Positions 51,522 through 61,658 of a stretch of DNA of 64,000 nucleotides are shown here, piece by piece. Positions within the stretch are counted from its first letter, which is position 1, and every line of letters starts with the position of its first letter. The DNA lies in the NCBI GenBank assembly GCA_944325355.1, contig CALUZS010000012.1, forward strand, positions 1 through 64,000, written 5' to 3'. Source of the DNA: an uncultured Parabacteroides sp. GTDB lineage: Bacteria; Bacteroidota; Bacteroidia; Bacteroidales; Tannerellaceae. A model generated the notes under the pieces. It made no database searches. It saw only the letters and a program-made list of their open reading frames with translations, and was not told the DNA's origin. The position numbers and the translations under genes were made by a program.

Positions 51522-51908
51522 ATGATGAAAAAAATTCTTTTTATCCTTATACCTATGCTATTTATCGCCATAGGAACTGTTTCTGCACAAAAAAAGGCTG
51601 TAATAGTTGCCGACACGACAGTCTATGATTTTGGAGAAATAAAAGAAGAAGGAGGTATTGTTTCTTGTGTCTTCAAAATAAATAATGCAGGAGAAGCTCC
51701 GCTGGTCATCACCCGCGTAATTACTCCTTGCGGCTGCACAACGACAGAATGGACAAAAGAACCGATAGCTCCCGGAGAAAGCGGAGAAATAAAAGTATCG
51801 TACAACCCAGCCGGGCGTCCCGGACCATTCACAAAGGTTCTTTCGATTTACAGCAACGGGAAAAACGGAAGTTATGCGCTTACTATACGAGGGAAAGTAT
51901 TGCAATAA
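51522..51908 (+). CDS. DUF1573 domain protein, secreted, one domain
   Basis: A 128-aa protein: signal peptide (MMKKILFILIPMLFIAIGTVSA) followed by one DUF1573 immunoglobulin-like domain (YDFGEIKEEGGIVSCVFKI, VITRVITPCGCTTTEW, PGESGEIKVSYNPAGRPGPF). The family is abundant in Bacteroidota envelopes and has no known function, with a conserved CGCT motif. It is a close paralogue of the first domain of the next gene and is probably its tandem duplicate, 22 bases away. Confidence 0.92.
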   Translation: MMKKILFILIPMLFIAIGTVSAQKKAVIVADTTVYDFGEIKEEGGIVSCVFKINNAGEAPLVITRVITPCGCTTTEWTKEPIAPGESGEIKVSYNPAGRPGPFTKVLSIYSNGKNGSYALTIRGKVLQ

Positions 51909-51930
51909 ATCACTCTTTACCGTCCTGATT

Positions 51931-53043
51931 ATGTTTAAACGGATTACGCTCTTCTTTATCACTTTCGTTTGTACTTTCATCGGGAAAGCACAAGATAGTG
52001 CAAAAATAGTTTCGGAGGAAATCATTTACAATTTCGGAACAATCAAAGAAGAGAATGGCGTTGCATCACATATATTCAAGATTAAAAACGAAGGGAAAGC
52101 GCCTCTTGTCATCAAGCGGGTAACAGCATCTTGTGGCTGCACTCAGCCGGAATGGAATAAAGCACCGATTGCTCCGGGGGCAACCACTGATGTCAAAATA
52201 TCCTACGATCCTACAGGACGCCCTGGTCCGTTTTACAAAACAATATCAATTTTCAGCAATGGCAAAACCGGAAGTTTCCGATTGGCCATCAAAGGAAATG
52301 TTACCCCAAAGCCTATTATTCCCGAACTCTCATACCCGTATACCATCGGAGAAATCGGACTGACCGACAAATCAATTCAATACAGTACGATTCTCCCCGG
52401 TGAAAGTGCAGGGAAAAGTATTAGTTTAAAAAACAATGGGAAGAAGGATGTCCTCATCCACATAGGAAACACACCTCACTATTTGACGGTAACACTCTCC
52501 TCCGACACTCTTAAGGCAGGAAGCACCTCGGAACTGTATTGCCTGCTGGATGCCGGCAAATTAAAACACAAAGGGCATCACTTTACAAAAGTGCCAATAT
52601 ATATTTCAGATACAAACAGTCGCACTTCCATAGAGGATCAGCTGGCAATAACATCAAACTATATTGATGATTTCTCAAAATTGACCACAAACGAACGAAA
52701 GAATGCTCCGAAAATAGCGCTTTCTGGGACACTCATCGACTTCGGGATTATCAATAAGAGCAGAGGATTATTCTCCAAATTGAAAAAGAAAACGACAACA
52801 AAGTTTGAAATTGCCAATAACGGGAAGACAAATTTGATCCTTCACAGTATAAGTTCCGACGAAAAAGAAATACATCTCTCAAGCAAAGGGAAAATTGTAA
52901 AGCCCGGTGCAAAAACAACCGTAAAAGTCAGTGTAAAAACAAAAGAAATCAAGGAAAAATTTGAAGGGCTGATTACAATTGTCGCGAATGACCCGGACAA
53001 TCCTGTACAACTTATCAAGGTCATTGCAAAAAAAGAAAACTAA
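51931..53043 (+). CDS. DUF1573 domain protein, secreted, long form
   Basis: A 370-aa protein with a signal peptide (MFKRITLFFITFVCTFIGKA). The first domain (YNFGTIKEENGVASHIFKI, VTASCGCTQPEWNKAPI, SYDPTGRPGPFYK) is nearly the same pattern as the gene before it. Residues about 140-370 hold two more beta-sandwich stretches (GEIGLTDKSIQYSTILPGESAGKS and LIDFGIINKSRGLFSKL), of which the last also looks like DUF1573 without CGCT. The start at 51931 is chosen over the frame start at 51874, which overlaps the first gene. Confidence 0.9.
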   Translation: MFKRITLFFITFVCTFIGKAQDSAKIVSEEIIYNFGTIKEENGVASHIFKIKNEGKAPLVIKRVTASCGCTQPEWNKAPIAPGATTDVKISYDPTGRPGPFYKTISIFSNGKTGSFRLAIKGNVTPKPIIPELSYPYTIGEIGLTDKSIQYSTILPGESAGKSISLKNNGKKDVLIHIGNTPHYLTVTLSSDTLKAGSTSELYCLLDAGKLKHKGHHFTKVPIYISDTNSRTSIEDQLAITSNYIDDFSKLTTNERKNAPKIALSGTLIDFGIINKSRGLFSKLKKKTTTKFEIANNGKTNLILHSISSDEKEIHLSSKGKIVKPGAKTTVKVSVKTKEIKEKFEGLITIVANDPDNPVQLIKVIAKKEN

Positions 53044-53058
53044 CTAAATACAAATCAC

Positions 53059-54153
53059 ATGGAACATCCGGAAAACGATTCTGCATACAAGGGATTGAAA
53101 GTAAATAGCGGGGTAACAGAAGCCCCGACAATCAACCCCTATTTGAAAAAAAGAATTAAGCGGCAACAGTATACCGTCTCTGAATTTGTAGAAGGGATCC
53201 TGAAAGGGAATATAACAATACTTAGCCAGGCAGTAACCTTAGTGGAAAGCGCTAAACATGAACACCAGCAAATCGCGCAAGAAATCATTGAACGCTGCCT
53301 TCCATTTGCAGGAAAATCCATACGAATCGGCATAACCGGCGTACCGGGGGCGGGAAAAAGCACATCTATCGACGTATTCGGGATGCATCTGCTCAAACAA
53401 GGCCATAAACTCGCCGTACTTGCCATAGACCCCAGCAGTGAACGCTCAAAAGGGAGTATCTTAGGCGACAAAACCCGTATGGAAACATTGGCAAAAGAAA
53501 AAGATGCATTCATCCGTCCTTCCCCTTCGGCAGGCTCTTTGGGAGGTGTTGCCCGCAAAACCCGCGAAACAATTATTCTATGCGAAGCAGCCGGATTCGA
53601 TTCCGTCTTTGTGGAAACCGTCGGTGTAGGACAAAGTGAAACGGCAGTCCATTCCATGGTTGATTTCTTCCTACTGATTCAATTGGCTGGGACGGGAGAT
53701 GAATTACAAGGCATAAAGCGGGGAATCATGGAAATGGCAGATGGCATCGTAATTAACAAAGCCGATGGCGACAACGTGGAAAAAGCCAAGCTGGCTGCCG
53801 CCCAGTTTAGAAACGCATTGCATCTATTCCCCCCTACCGACTCCGGATGGACACCGAAAGTCCTGACCTATTCTGGTTACTACAACATCGGAATAAAAGA
53901 AATTTGGGATATGGTCTACGAGTATATCGCTTTTACCAAAAAGAACGGCTACTTCGATTACAAGAGAAATGAGCAGGCAAAATATTGGATGTATGAAAGC
54001 ATAAATGATACGCTGCGGGATACATTCTACAATAATCCGGCGGTAAAAAACATGTTGGAACAAACAGAGCAGCAAGTCCTGCATAACGAAATCAGTTCTT
54101 TTGTCGCAGCGAAACGAATGATGGATTTGTTCCTCGAAAATATCTCCAAGTGA
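53059..54153 (+). CDS. meaB: Methylmalonyl-CoA mutase-associated GTPase MeaB
   Basis: A 364-aa G3E-family P-loop GTPase (ArgK/MeaB), a chaperone that loads and protects the B12 cofactor of methylmalonyl-CoA mutase. Walker A is GVPGAGKST at about residue 94; LAIDPSSERSKGSILGDKTRM is the switch/Mg region, IRPSPSAGSLGGVARKTRETI, FVETVGVGQSET and NKADGDN complete the GTPase set; the C-terminal part is a dimerisation helix. The mutase genes are not adjacent. Starts 15 bases after the DUF1573 gene and may share its transcript. Confidence 0.96.
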   Translation: MEHPENDSAYKGLKVNSGVTEAPTINPYLKKRIKRQQYTVSEFVEGILKGNITILSQAVTLVESAKHEHQQIAQEIIERCLPFAGKSIRIGITGVPGAGKSTSIDVFGMHLLKQGHKLAVLAIDPSSERSKGSILGDKTRMETLAKEKDAFIRPSPSAGSLGGVARKTRETIILCEAAGFDSVFVETVGVGQSETAVHSMVDFFLLIQLAGTGDELQGIKRGIMEMADGIVINKADGDNVEKAKLAAAQFRNALHLFPPTDSGWTPKVLTYSGYYNIGIKEIWDMVYEYIAFTKKNGYFDYKRNEQAKYWMYESINDTLRDTFYNNPAVKNMLEQTEQQVLHNEISSFVAAKRMMDLFLENISK

Positions 54154-54173
54154 TTTCTGAAAATCCTTATAAA

Positions 54174-54214
54174 AAACGGGCTGTCTATGCATTTAAGACA
54201 GCCCGTTTCATTAT
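54174..54214. terminator. Bidirectional terminator between meaB and argS
   Basis: AAACGGGCTGTCT (54174-54186) pairs exactly with AGACAGCCCGTTT (54196-54208), 13 bp with a 9-base loop, flanked by A and T tracts. Serves both convergent genes. Confidence 0.92.
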
Positions 54215-54241
54215 AAGTCACACACAAATAAATCGTCTTTT

Positions 54242-56035
54242 TTACATCCGCTCCGGCACCTCTATACCCAACAACGACATTCCTGACTTAATGATTCTAC
54301 CGACATTGGCAGACAAAAGCAACCGGAATTGTTTCAACTCCTCATTCTGCTCATGTAAAATCGAATAATCGTGATAAAATTGATTATACTCTTTAACCAA
54401 ATCGTAGACATAGTTCGCGATACAAGCCGGACTGTATGAGTCGCCGGCTTCCTTAACTATGGCAGAATAGTCGGCAAGCATTTGTATCAAGTTCTCTTCT
54501 TTTTCCGAAATAGTTATTCCTGTCGGTAAAACTTCTGGAAGAACTATACCCAACTCGGCGGCTTTCCGTAAAACAGACTGTATACGGGCATAGGTATATT
54601 GAATAAATGAACCTGTATTTCCGTTAAAATCGATAGATTCCTTCGGATTGAATGTCATATTCTTACGCGGGTCTACCTTCAAGATGAAGTATTTCAGTGA
54701 ACCTAAACCCACCATCCGAACAATATTTTCAGCTTCCCCAGCAGACAATCCGTCCAATTTACCCAGCTCTTTCGAAATTTCACGTGCGGTATTTATCATT
54801 TCATCCATCAAGTCATCGGCATCAACCACTGTTCCCTCGCGGCTTTTCATCTTACCTTCGGGCAATTCCACCATACCGTAAGAGAAATGCACCAATCCTT
54901 TCCCAAATTCAAAACCCAGCTTGTCCAATAAAATAGACAAAACTTGGAAATGATAATTCTGTTCGTTCCCGACAACATAAATCATTTTATTAATCGGATA
55001 ATCATCGAACCGCAATTTGGCAGTACCTATATCTTGAGTCATATATACAGATGTACCGTCTGAACGAAGCAAAAGTTTCTCATCCAAACCCTCTTTTCGC
55101 AAATCCGCCCACACGGAGCCGTCTTCCCGTTGATAGAAGATACCTGATTTCAAGCCTTCCAATACTTTCTTTTTCCCTTCCAGATAAGTTTCCGATTCAT
55201 AATAAATCTTGTCAAAGTTCACGCCCAATCGTTTATAGGTCTCGTCAAACCCTGCATAAACCCAGTTGTTCATCCGTTCCCAGAGAGCACGCACGTCCTT
55301 ATCGCCGGCTTCCCATTTGCGAAGCATCTCCCTTGCTTCCTGCATTAACGGCGATTGCGCTTCAGCTTCTTCCTTGCTCAATCCTTTAGCTTCCAGAGCA
55401 GTGGTCTCCTCTTTCAACTTATTACTGAACAACACATAAAAATCACCAATCAGGTGGTCACCTTTCTTTCCTGCCGTCTCCGGAGTAATGCCATTTCCCC
55501 ATTTTTGCCAAGCCAACATCGACTTGCAGATATGGATACCCCTATCATTAACAATATTGGTTTTTACCACCCGATAGCCATTGGCTTTCAATATTTCTGA
55601 AAGACTATAGCCTAACAGGTTATTACGGACATGCCCCAAATGGAGCGGTTTATTGGTATTCGGAGAAGAGTATTCTACCATTACCAACGGAGAGTCGTCA
55701 GTCGGTTCTACTATACCGTAATGAGAATCAGCATTGATTCCGTTCAATAATTCGATCCAGCATTGGCAAGCAACCGTTATATTTAGGAAACCCTTGATAA
55801 CATTAAACGATGCTACCGAAGGTTCATTCTTAACCAAATAGTCACCGATTTCCTGAGCCGTCAGTTCCGGAGATTTTTTTGAAATACGTAAAAAAGGGAA
55901 TACGACCAGCGTCAAATGTCCCTTAAACTCTTTCTTCGTTTTCTGCAATTGAACCTGTGCAGCAGTTACGTCCGCATCATACAAACATTTGATGCCGTTA
56001 ATTATAGCCGTAGTGATTTGCTGTTCTATAATCAT
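54242..56035 (-). CDS. argS: Arginyl-tRNA synthetase
   Basis: A 597-aa class I synthetase. An N-terminal Add1 domain (about 1-100) precedes the catalytic domain with the HIGH motif as SSPNTNKPLHLGHVRNN and the KMSKS-like motif as GKMKSREGTVV; the C-terminal DALR anticodon-binding domain starts near residue 480 (TYARIQSVLRK) and ends LLGIEVPERM. Full length and intact. It has its own promoter. Confidence 0.98.
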   Translation of the reverse strand: MIIEQQITTAIINGIKCLYDADVTAAQVQLQKTKKEFKGHLTLVVFPFLRISKKSPELTAQEIGDYLVKNEPSVASFNVIKGFLNITVACQCWIELLNGINADSHYGIVEPTDDSPLVMVEYSSPNTNKPLHLGHVRNNLLGYSLSEILKANGYRVVKTNIVNDRGIHICKSMLAWQKWGNGITPETAGKKGDHLIGDFYVLFSNKLKEETTALEAKGLSKEEAEAQSPLMQEAREMLRKWEAGDKDVRALWERMNNWVYAGFDETYKRLGVNFDKIYYESETYLEGKKKVLEGLKSGIFYQREDGSVWADLRKEGLDEKLLLRSDGTSVYMTQDIGTAKLRFDDYPINKMIYVVGNEQNYHFQVLSILLDKLGFEFGKGLVHFSYGMVELPEGKMKSREGTVVDADDLMDEMINTAREISKELGKLDGLSAGEAENIVRMVGLGSLKYFILKVDPRKNMTFNPKESIDFNGNTGSFIQYTYARIQSVLRKAAELGIVLPEVLPTGITISEKEENLIQMLADYSAIVKEAGDSYSPACIANYVYDLVKEYNQFYHDYSILHEQNEELKQFRLLLSANVGRIIKSGMSLLGIEVPERM

Positions 56036-56070
56036 GATAAATGTATCTGAATCTTAGTCTTTTTGTGACG

Positions 56071-56078
56071 CAAAGGTA
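56071..56078 (-). promoter_or_regulatory. Promoter -7 element of argS
   Basis: Reads TACCTTTG on the minus strand, 35 bases before the ATG. It separates argS from the porU-porV-ispF-SUI1 run. Confidence 0.6.
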
Positions 56079-56121
56079 CAATTTTATTCGATTAATCCAA
56101 TGACAAGAGGAAGTTTAGCCG

Positions 56122-56466
56122 TCAAATCATACGCGACTTTACATATCCTTCCTTCTTTAAAAGCTCAAATACTTTCTGCCTGAAATCGCCTTGCACAATT
56201 ATTTCATTATCCTTTGCAGAACCGCCCACACCGCATTTCGTCTTCAGCAGTTTTCCCAATGCGGAAAGATCCTCTTTTGTTCCGACAAAACCGGTAACCA
56301 ACGTAACCGTCTTACCTCCCCGGTTGCGTTTATCCAATGAAATCCTCAACAACTGCTTATCTTTCGGAAGTGTTTCCAATTCTTCCTCTTCGTTTGTTTC
56401 GTATTTAAAATCAGGATTGGTCGAATACATCACACCAAACCTGTCTTTCCAATCATTATTCTTCAT
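56122..56466 (-). CDS. SUI1/YciH family translation factor
   Basis: A 114-aa homologue of eukaryotic eIF1 (SUI1) and E. coli YciH. The SUI1 domain spans about residues 38-114 (RISLDKRNRGGKTVTLVTGFVG, LGKLLKTKCGVGGSAKDNEIIVQGDFRQKVFELL). In bacteria it affects start-site fidelity and is not essential. It follows ispF by 7 bases. Confidence 0.95.
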   Translation of the reverse strand: MKNNDWKDRFGVMYSTNPDFKYETNEEEELETLPKDKQLLRISLDKRNRGGKTVTLVTGFVGTKEDLSALGKLLKTKCGVGGSAKDNEIIVQGDFRQKVFELLKKEGYVKSRMI

Positions 56467-56473
56467 AAACCAT

Positions 56474-56953
56474 TCATGCTTTACAGATTAATACCGTGGC
56501 ATACGCTGCAATTCCTTCCTGACGACCAGTAAAACCCAATTTTTCTGTCGTTGTTGCTTTAATGGATATATCATCTACGGCGACAAACATCGTTTCCGCC
56601 AATGTCTGCTTCATCTGTTCTATATGCGGATTCAACTTCGGGCGCTCAGCAACTACGGTTGCATCGATATTCCCCAGCTCATAACCTGCATTCCGGATCA
56701 ACTCCATTGTTTTCCGCAACAAGACCTTGCTGTCAATACCTTTGAGTTCTCCGGAAGTATCTGGAAAATGGTATCCTATATCCCGCATATTTGCAGCGCC
56801 AAGCAACGCATCGCAGATAGCATGAATCAGTACATCTGCATCACTATGTCCCAACAGGCCCAAGGAGTGTTCTATCTTTATGCCACCCAACCACAACTCC
56901 CGGTCAGGAACAAGCGCATGTACGTCATAACCGAAACCGACTCGTATCTTCAT
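56474..56953 (-). CDS. ispF: 2-C-methyl-D-erythritol 2,4-cyclodiphosphate synthase
   Basis: A 159-aa zinc enzyme of the MEP isoprenoid pathway, forming a trimer. Metal ligands are in GFGYDVHALV (Asp, His) and GHSDADVLIHAICDALLGA (His); DIGYHFPDTSGE and TTTEKLGFTGRQEGIAAYA complete the family set. It follows porV by 16 bases; the porU-porV-ispF order is also known from Porphyromonas as I recall it. Confidence 0.97.
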   Translation of the reverse strand: MKIRVGFGYDVHALVPDRELWLGGIKIEHSLGLLGHSDADVLIHAICDALLGAANMRDIGYHFPDTSGELKGIDSKVLLRKTMELIRNAGYELGNIDATVVAERPKLNPHIEQMKQTLAETMFVAVDDISIKATTTEKLGFTGRQEGIAAYATVLICKA

Positions 56954-56969
56954 ATTTTCAATCCTTTAA

Positions 56970-58157
56970 TTATCTGAATAAATCTCTTATGCCATCCATA
57001 TCGAATGATAAAGAGAAACGCAAAGTCTGATCGAGCGGATTATTTTGCACCGTACTGACCAGATATGCAGCGTCAAGCTGGAAAACACTCATGTGGAAAC
57101 CCGCACCAGCCGAAAAATATTGTCGGTTCCCTTTATTCGGGTTCTCATAATGATAACCGGCCCGAACAAAGAATTGGTTATTATACGAATACTCTACACC
57201 AATCGACGCCATAATCTCCTGCATCTCCCCCTTAAATCCATTCGGAGCATCACCAAACGACTTAAAGATTCCGGTAATCGGCGACATCGTATTGTATTCA
57301 TCCACCAACCGCTGATACTCCTCCTGGTCTTCCGGTGTCGTTCCCTCATTCTTAGGCAAACTCGGAACCAAGTATTTGCTAATATCCACATAAGCCCCTA
57401 TGCTATTATATTCATCCAAAGGATAAAGCAATCCTGTCCCGATTGCCAGCTTCGTAGGAAGGAACTCATTCGTATTGCCCCCATCGTGAGAAATCTTCGA
57501 ACCGATATTGGAAATATTGAATCCAAAGCTCCAAAGGCACTCACTACGTCCTATAATTACATATTTTTCCAAATAACCGGCAATATCTGCTGCAAAAGCG
57601 TTCCCCGTTCGCGGTTCTCCGCTATCATCAGTTCCTTGATCCGACCTGATATAGCGCATGGCAACTGCCATCGAGTAATTTTCAGAAAGTTTCCGGCTGT
57701 AGCTCACATCAAACGCCAGTTCATACGGGCTGACCCGATAGGTTTCATTACCGCCTTCATCGCTTTGAATAATTTCTCCCAACGTGAAATAACGCAATGA
57801 CGCACCGAGAGCCTGCAAGTCGTTACTTCCAATCTTATAATAGCCTGTCAGACTCATCAAAGCAACGTCGTTCACCAATTTCCGCAACCACGGCGTATAG
57901 GAAAGAGAGACTCCTGCTTTACTATACATGAACGCATATTTGGCAGGATTCCAATACTGCGAATTTATATCGGGAAGTGTCGAAAGACCATTATCACCCA
58001 TCGAACCACCTCTTGCATCCGGTGCAATAGACAATGAAGGGACCGCTGTATTTATCGGTGCAAAATCTTCTTTATCTTGTGCTAATACGGCACAATCCAC
58101 GCCCATGCCGACAAAACACAAAAAGAAACATATTCGTAAAAATCGCATTTTCATCAT
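56970..58157 (-). CDS. porV: T9SS outer membrane protein PorV (LptO)
   Basis: About 395 aa: signal peptide (MRFLRICFFLCFVGMGVDCAVLA), then a FadL-like outer-membrane beta barrel. PorV features are DARGGSMGDNGLSTLPDINSQYWNPAKYAF (the conserved start) and the C-terminal FSLSFDMDGIRDLFR. PorV shuttles type IX cargo from the translocon to the attachment complex with PorU, PorQ and PorZ. Several starts are possible (ATG at 58157, 58154, 58148; GTG at 58178). It begins 55 bases after porU ends. Confidence 0.95.
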   Translation of the reverse strand: MMKMRFLRICFFLCFVGMGVDCAVLAQDKEDFAPINTAVPSLSIAPDARGGSMGDNGLSTLPDINSQYWNPAKYAFMYSKAGVSLSYTPWLRKLVNDVALMSLTGYYKIGSNDLQALGASLRYFTLGEIIQSDEGGNETYRVSPYELAFDVSYSRKLSENYSMAVAMRYIRSDQGTDDSGEPRTGNAFAADIAGYLEKYVIIGRSECLWSFGFNISNIGSKISHDGGNTNEFLPTKLAIGTGLLYPLDEYNSIGAYVDISKYLVPSLPKNEGTTPEDQEEYQRLVDEYNTMSPITGIFKSFGDAPNGFKGEMQEIMASIGVEYSYNNQFFVRAGYHYENPNKGNRQYFSAGAGFHMSVFQLDAAYLVSTVQNNPLDQTLRFSLSFDMDGIRDLFR

Positions 58158-58212
58158 AATTATTCTGTTCTTCCTCACTTTTCCTTTAACTATAAACTAA
58201 AAAGATAACGGT

Positions 58213-61200
58213 TTATTGTCCCAAAATAATTAATTTGTTTGCTTCCGAAACCTCCTTCGCTTGCCCGGACCGTATAGCTGCCCGGTAAAGATAGATACCC
58301 GGTTGTAACCGGGAACCGGAATTATTGCACAAATTCCACGTTACCGTATAAGCTTGGAACAAAGAAGATGCACCCGACTCTGTATGGTACCATTGCAAAC
58401 GTCCAGCCATGTCATATACGTAGATGCTCACCTCCATGTTGCTCTCCGGACGGTTATGCCACAGATAGAACGTAACGGATGTACGAGCAGGATTCGGACC
58501 GGCTACCAGCTTTACAAATTCCGGACTTGCTCCATTATCTACCTGAAAACGTATCGAGCGAGACGAAGAGTTGTTCAAGACATCCCAAACTTTCAATTCT
58601 GCCGTATGTTCCCCATCCTCCAACGCCTGTGGTATCGAAAAGACAATACGTCCCCATCCTTCCGGCCGATTCAGGTCCTTTGCATAAAAGTCGTTCAATA
58701 CATAGTGCAGGTTCGGGTCATTATCAATAATTAGCGTAATATCATGCCCAATACTGCTACCGGTAATATTGATTCCGTTCTCATCATAAACATCCGCTAC
58801 CAACAAAGGTGTGCTATTCACGGAAGCACCCTGGGCAAACGACACGGAATCATTCAAATACATCGACACAATCTCCGGACCTTCTTCGTCTGAAACGCCG
58901 GAGTCATCCGAGCTGCCGACAACAAAATCCGAAAAAGCACCTTGTGCTTCCCGTAAAGTTCCGTCTTGTGCATAAAAAGTCATCTTCCCATAGTCATCCA
59001 AGTACAGGATATCTTTCGGGACCGTGAAACTAAATGAGAAATTTCCCTGCCGCACAGAATCGGTTCCTTTATAAAGGGTATTCGAATAATCTGTATATGT
59101 GTATTGCCTTACCACTGATCCTCCAGAAGCCGAAACCGTGTTATTCCCCAACGTTGTCTTTTCCGACTTGCTGTCCATGACCCGCACATAAAAGCGACCA
59201 TTGAAATCGGGCACCGAAGCGCCGTCGGGTCCCTGCACAAGACCGGAAACCGAAACCCGTTCAAGCGCCTTCAGCTGTATCTGGGATTCATCCGTAACAG
59301 GCTGCCCGTTGATTTCCGTAACCTTAAACGTATATTCGGGAAAAGACAAAGTCAAAGCCGGATCACCGATAAGTATAAAATTCAACTTATTCGACCCGCT
59401 GACATTTCGTTTCGTATGCTTCATAACATCTCCCAACGTCAACCGGGAGCCGTTCTCACCAACCGAAAAAAGCTGTCTGACCAATTCCTGGTTTAAGCGG
59501 AAATTATCGTATGAATTAACCGTCCGTGTTGTTGTGAACAAGGCAATCCCCCCACTCTCTTCGTTCAGAAAAACCTCTTCTCCAGCAGAGGTTGTCACCG
59601 CATCAAAACGGGAAAAATCACATGTTGCCGTTATCCAAAGCGGAAGATGTTTATAAGTTGCTTGGGTTATATCGTTAATTTCTAAAATCCGCTCATCAGC
59701 CCACGCCTGGGTATTTCCATGTCCTACATAATTGATCAAGAACAATCCCTCCTCCAATTGTTTCTGTATCGTTGTATTCACCTCCGGATAAGCCTGATTC
59801 CCGTTCGTTTGTTGCTTTTTATACCCATCCATATATAGCTTATTCACATTAAAACAGGGAAAGTTTTCCAAAAGATACTCTGCCAATTGGTCGGCTTGGT
59901 CGGCATGGTCCGTTGTAAAGTTATCCGCGTTATTACCGTCATCCGCGATAAAACTGACACTGTTTTTCCATTCTCCGAGGTCACTGTTTTCCGCATAAGC
60001 AATGACTTTATCGACCATTGCTGAAGCTTCCGCATAAGTCCGTACCGGGAAACGCCCGATTCCAATATCCAAATCATCAGAGGAGAGGTTCCCCCCTTCA
60101 TCATCATCGAGAAATCCAAAATAATCATCCGTCACGAAAGACTCCCTTCCAAGCGACTCCTCCGATTCATAGGCAAGCAGGAAATTCGACCTGTCGACAC
60201 TTGCCCAAGAAGAGGTTAGTCCCCTGTTGTCGTATGCTGCATCCCCAAACAGAAGCAAGTATTTCGGAGCATCGGCATCCGAACTTTTCCGGTCATAAAA
60301 CATTTTCATGAAACGACGATAAGCAGTCGCATCCGGAGTCCCGCTCGAAAACTCATTATAAATAGTCTCCGGGGATACCACCTCTACCGACAATCCATCC
60401 TGTTCACGATGAAACGCCGCCAAACGTTCGGCTGCACTTGACAACTGTTCCGAAGCAATGATAATCATATCCGTCTGAGGATAACCGTGAAGATTCTGAT
60501 TTTCTACGAAACCAACAATTTCCGGCGCAGGAAGTTGCGCCGGGTTCACCAACGCAAACTCTCGCAAATCTCCGGCAGGTATGGTAAATCCCAGCTGGTT
60601 TCCTGTCATCGACAATTCCATCCGGGAAGGATTCAATTTGTCGGTAACATCAAAAACAAGTAAATCCGGATTAGTCTCATCTATGACAAAACGGGAAACA
60701 TGATTGCATGCCTGAATACTACGGAACAGCGTACATGCCCCATACAACTGCAACCGGCGTTTCATCTGCAACCGGATATAATTTAACCGGACATTCGTAT
60801 CGCCTGCCCGGGAATAGGAGACAGTCACCGTATTCTGTTCCGGCTTCTCCACTGCATCCCAAACTCCACTCTTAAAACCTTCTACTGCATGCGTATAGGT
60901 ATCACTGACGCTCTGCCTTGCCAGACGGACTGACAAATATTCATCCCCGTTTATTGATAACGTTGCATATCCTTCAGCAATTGTCGGTTTCCCGATAAAA
61001 GAGAAAGAAACACGCCCCTCATCATCCGTTATCCCGGGAACATCGAATACAAAATCCCGTGAAGTGGTAGATATAAATGATTCTCCATACAGGTGACGCC
61101 CCGATTCCGAAACAGAAACTTCATCCCTCTCATGCAACATATAATCGTCATACACATCTATCTGCAAAGAAGCCCCTTGGACAGAAGAGAGTATCTCCAT

Positions 61201-61623
61201 CTCCTTGCCAGATGTATCAGACAAAAAATAATAGCCATACGAAGAATAAGGGTTATTGGTATGCTCAAAGCAACCGGATTCATCATCATACCTCCAGTCG
61301 ACAGAGCCTTGTGCATAGAAAAGAATATAGTTGTCGCCCCGATATATTGCCGTAGCCGGAAGATCATCGATATAGTCTGCACGGAAATCTTCAGGAAGAG
61401 ATGCGCCCCCGTAACCAAAGACAGAAACTGCCGACGGATCGGAAAAGCCCAGGCTACGCAATTCATCGTAGGTCAGTTTATAGACACCGGTATCTGTAAT
61501 CCGCATCTTCACCCACTTCCCGGACGACAAAACCGATTGCCCGGCATAACGTTCAGATTCCACAGCCCCGGCAGCACGCACGAACAGTCCCGACAATAAT
61601 ATATATATTAATAATCGTATCAT
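58213..61623 (-). CDS. porU: T9SS C-terminal signal peptidase PorU
   Basis: A 1136-aa gingipain-like (C25) sortase. After a signal peptide (MIRLLIYILLSGLFVRAAGA) come an N-terminal beta domain, then the C25 peptidase domain at about 370-760 with His635 in NYVGHGNTQAW and Cys668 in TATCDFSRFD, both intact. It ends with its own type A T9SS sorting domain (VSIYVYDMAGRLQWYHTE ... LQPGIYLYRA ... NKLIILGQ). PorU removes the C-terminal signal of cargo and joins it to anionic lipopolysaccharide. The presence of this gene shows that the organism has a type IX system. Confidence 0.96.
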   Translation of the reverse strand: MIRLLIYILLSGLFVRAAGAVESERYAGQSVLSSGKWVKMRITDTGVYKLTYDELRSLGFSDPSAVSVFGYGGASLPEDFRADYIDDLPATAIYRGDNYILFYAQGSVDWRYDDESGCFEHTNNPYSSYGYYFLSDTSGKEMEILSSVQGASLQIDVYDDYMLHERDEVSVSESGRHLYGESFISTTSRDFVFDVPGITDDEGRVSFSFIGKPTIAEGYATLSINGDEYLSVRLARQSVSDTYTHAVEGFKSGVWDAVEKPEQNTVTVSYSRAGDTNVRLNYIRLQMKRRLQLYGACTLFRSIQACNHVSRFVIDETNPDLLVFDVTDKLNPSRMELSMTGNQLGFTIPAGDLREFALVNPAQLPAPEIVGFVENQNLHGYPQTDMIIIASEQLSSAAERLAAFHREQDGLSVEVVSPETIYNEFSSGTPDATAYRRFMKMFYDRKSSDADAPKYLLLFGDAAYDNRGLTSSWASVDRSNFLLAYESEESLGRESFVTDDYFGFLDDDEGGNLSSDDLDIGIGRFPVRTYAEASAMVDKVIAYAENSDLGEWKNSVSFIADDGNNADNFTTDHADQADQLAEYLLENFPCFNVNKLYMDGYKKQQTNGNQAYPEVNTTIQKQLEEGLFLINYVGHGNTQAWADERILEINDITQATYKHLPLWITATCDFSRFDAVTTSAGEEVFLNEESGGIALFTTTRTVNSYDNFRLNQELVRQLFSVGENGSRLTLGDVMKHTKRNVSGSNKLNFILIGDPALTLSFPEYTFKVTEINGQPVTDESQIQLKALERVSVSGLVQGPDGASVPDFNGRFYVRVMDSKSEKTTLGNNTVSASGGSVVRQYTYTDYSNTLYKGTDSVRQGNFSFSFTVPKDILYLDDYGKMTFYAQDGTLREAQGAFSDFVVGSSDDSGVSDEEGPEIVSMYLNDSVSFAQGASVNSTPLLVADVYDENGINITGSSIGHDITLIIDNDPNLHYVLNDFYAKDLNRPEGWGRIVFSIPQALEDGEHTAELKVWDVLNNSSSRSIRFQVDNGASPEFVKLVAGPNPARTSVTFYLWHNRPESNMEVSIYVYDMAGRLQWYHTESGASSLFQAYTVTWNLCNNSGSRLQPGIYLYRAAIRSGQAKEVSEANKLIILGQ

Positions 61624-61658
61624 TTCTTTTTAAGCCGGAACTTGCTGGAATGAAGGTT

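Noticed and set aside
57045..57800. 251-aa plus-strand ORF
   Set aside because: Lies fully antisense to porV, which has a clear family match.
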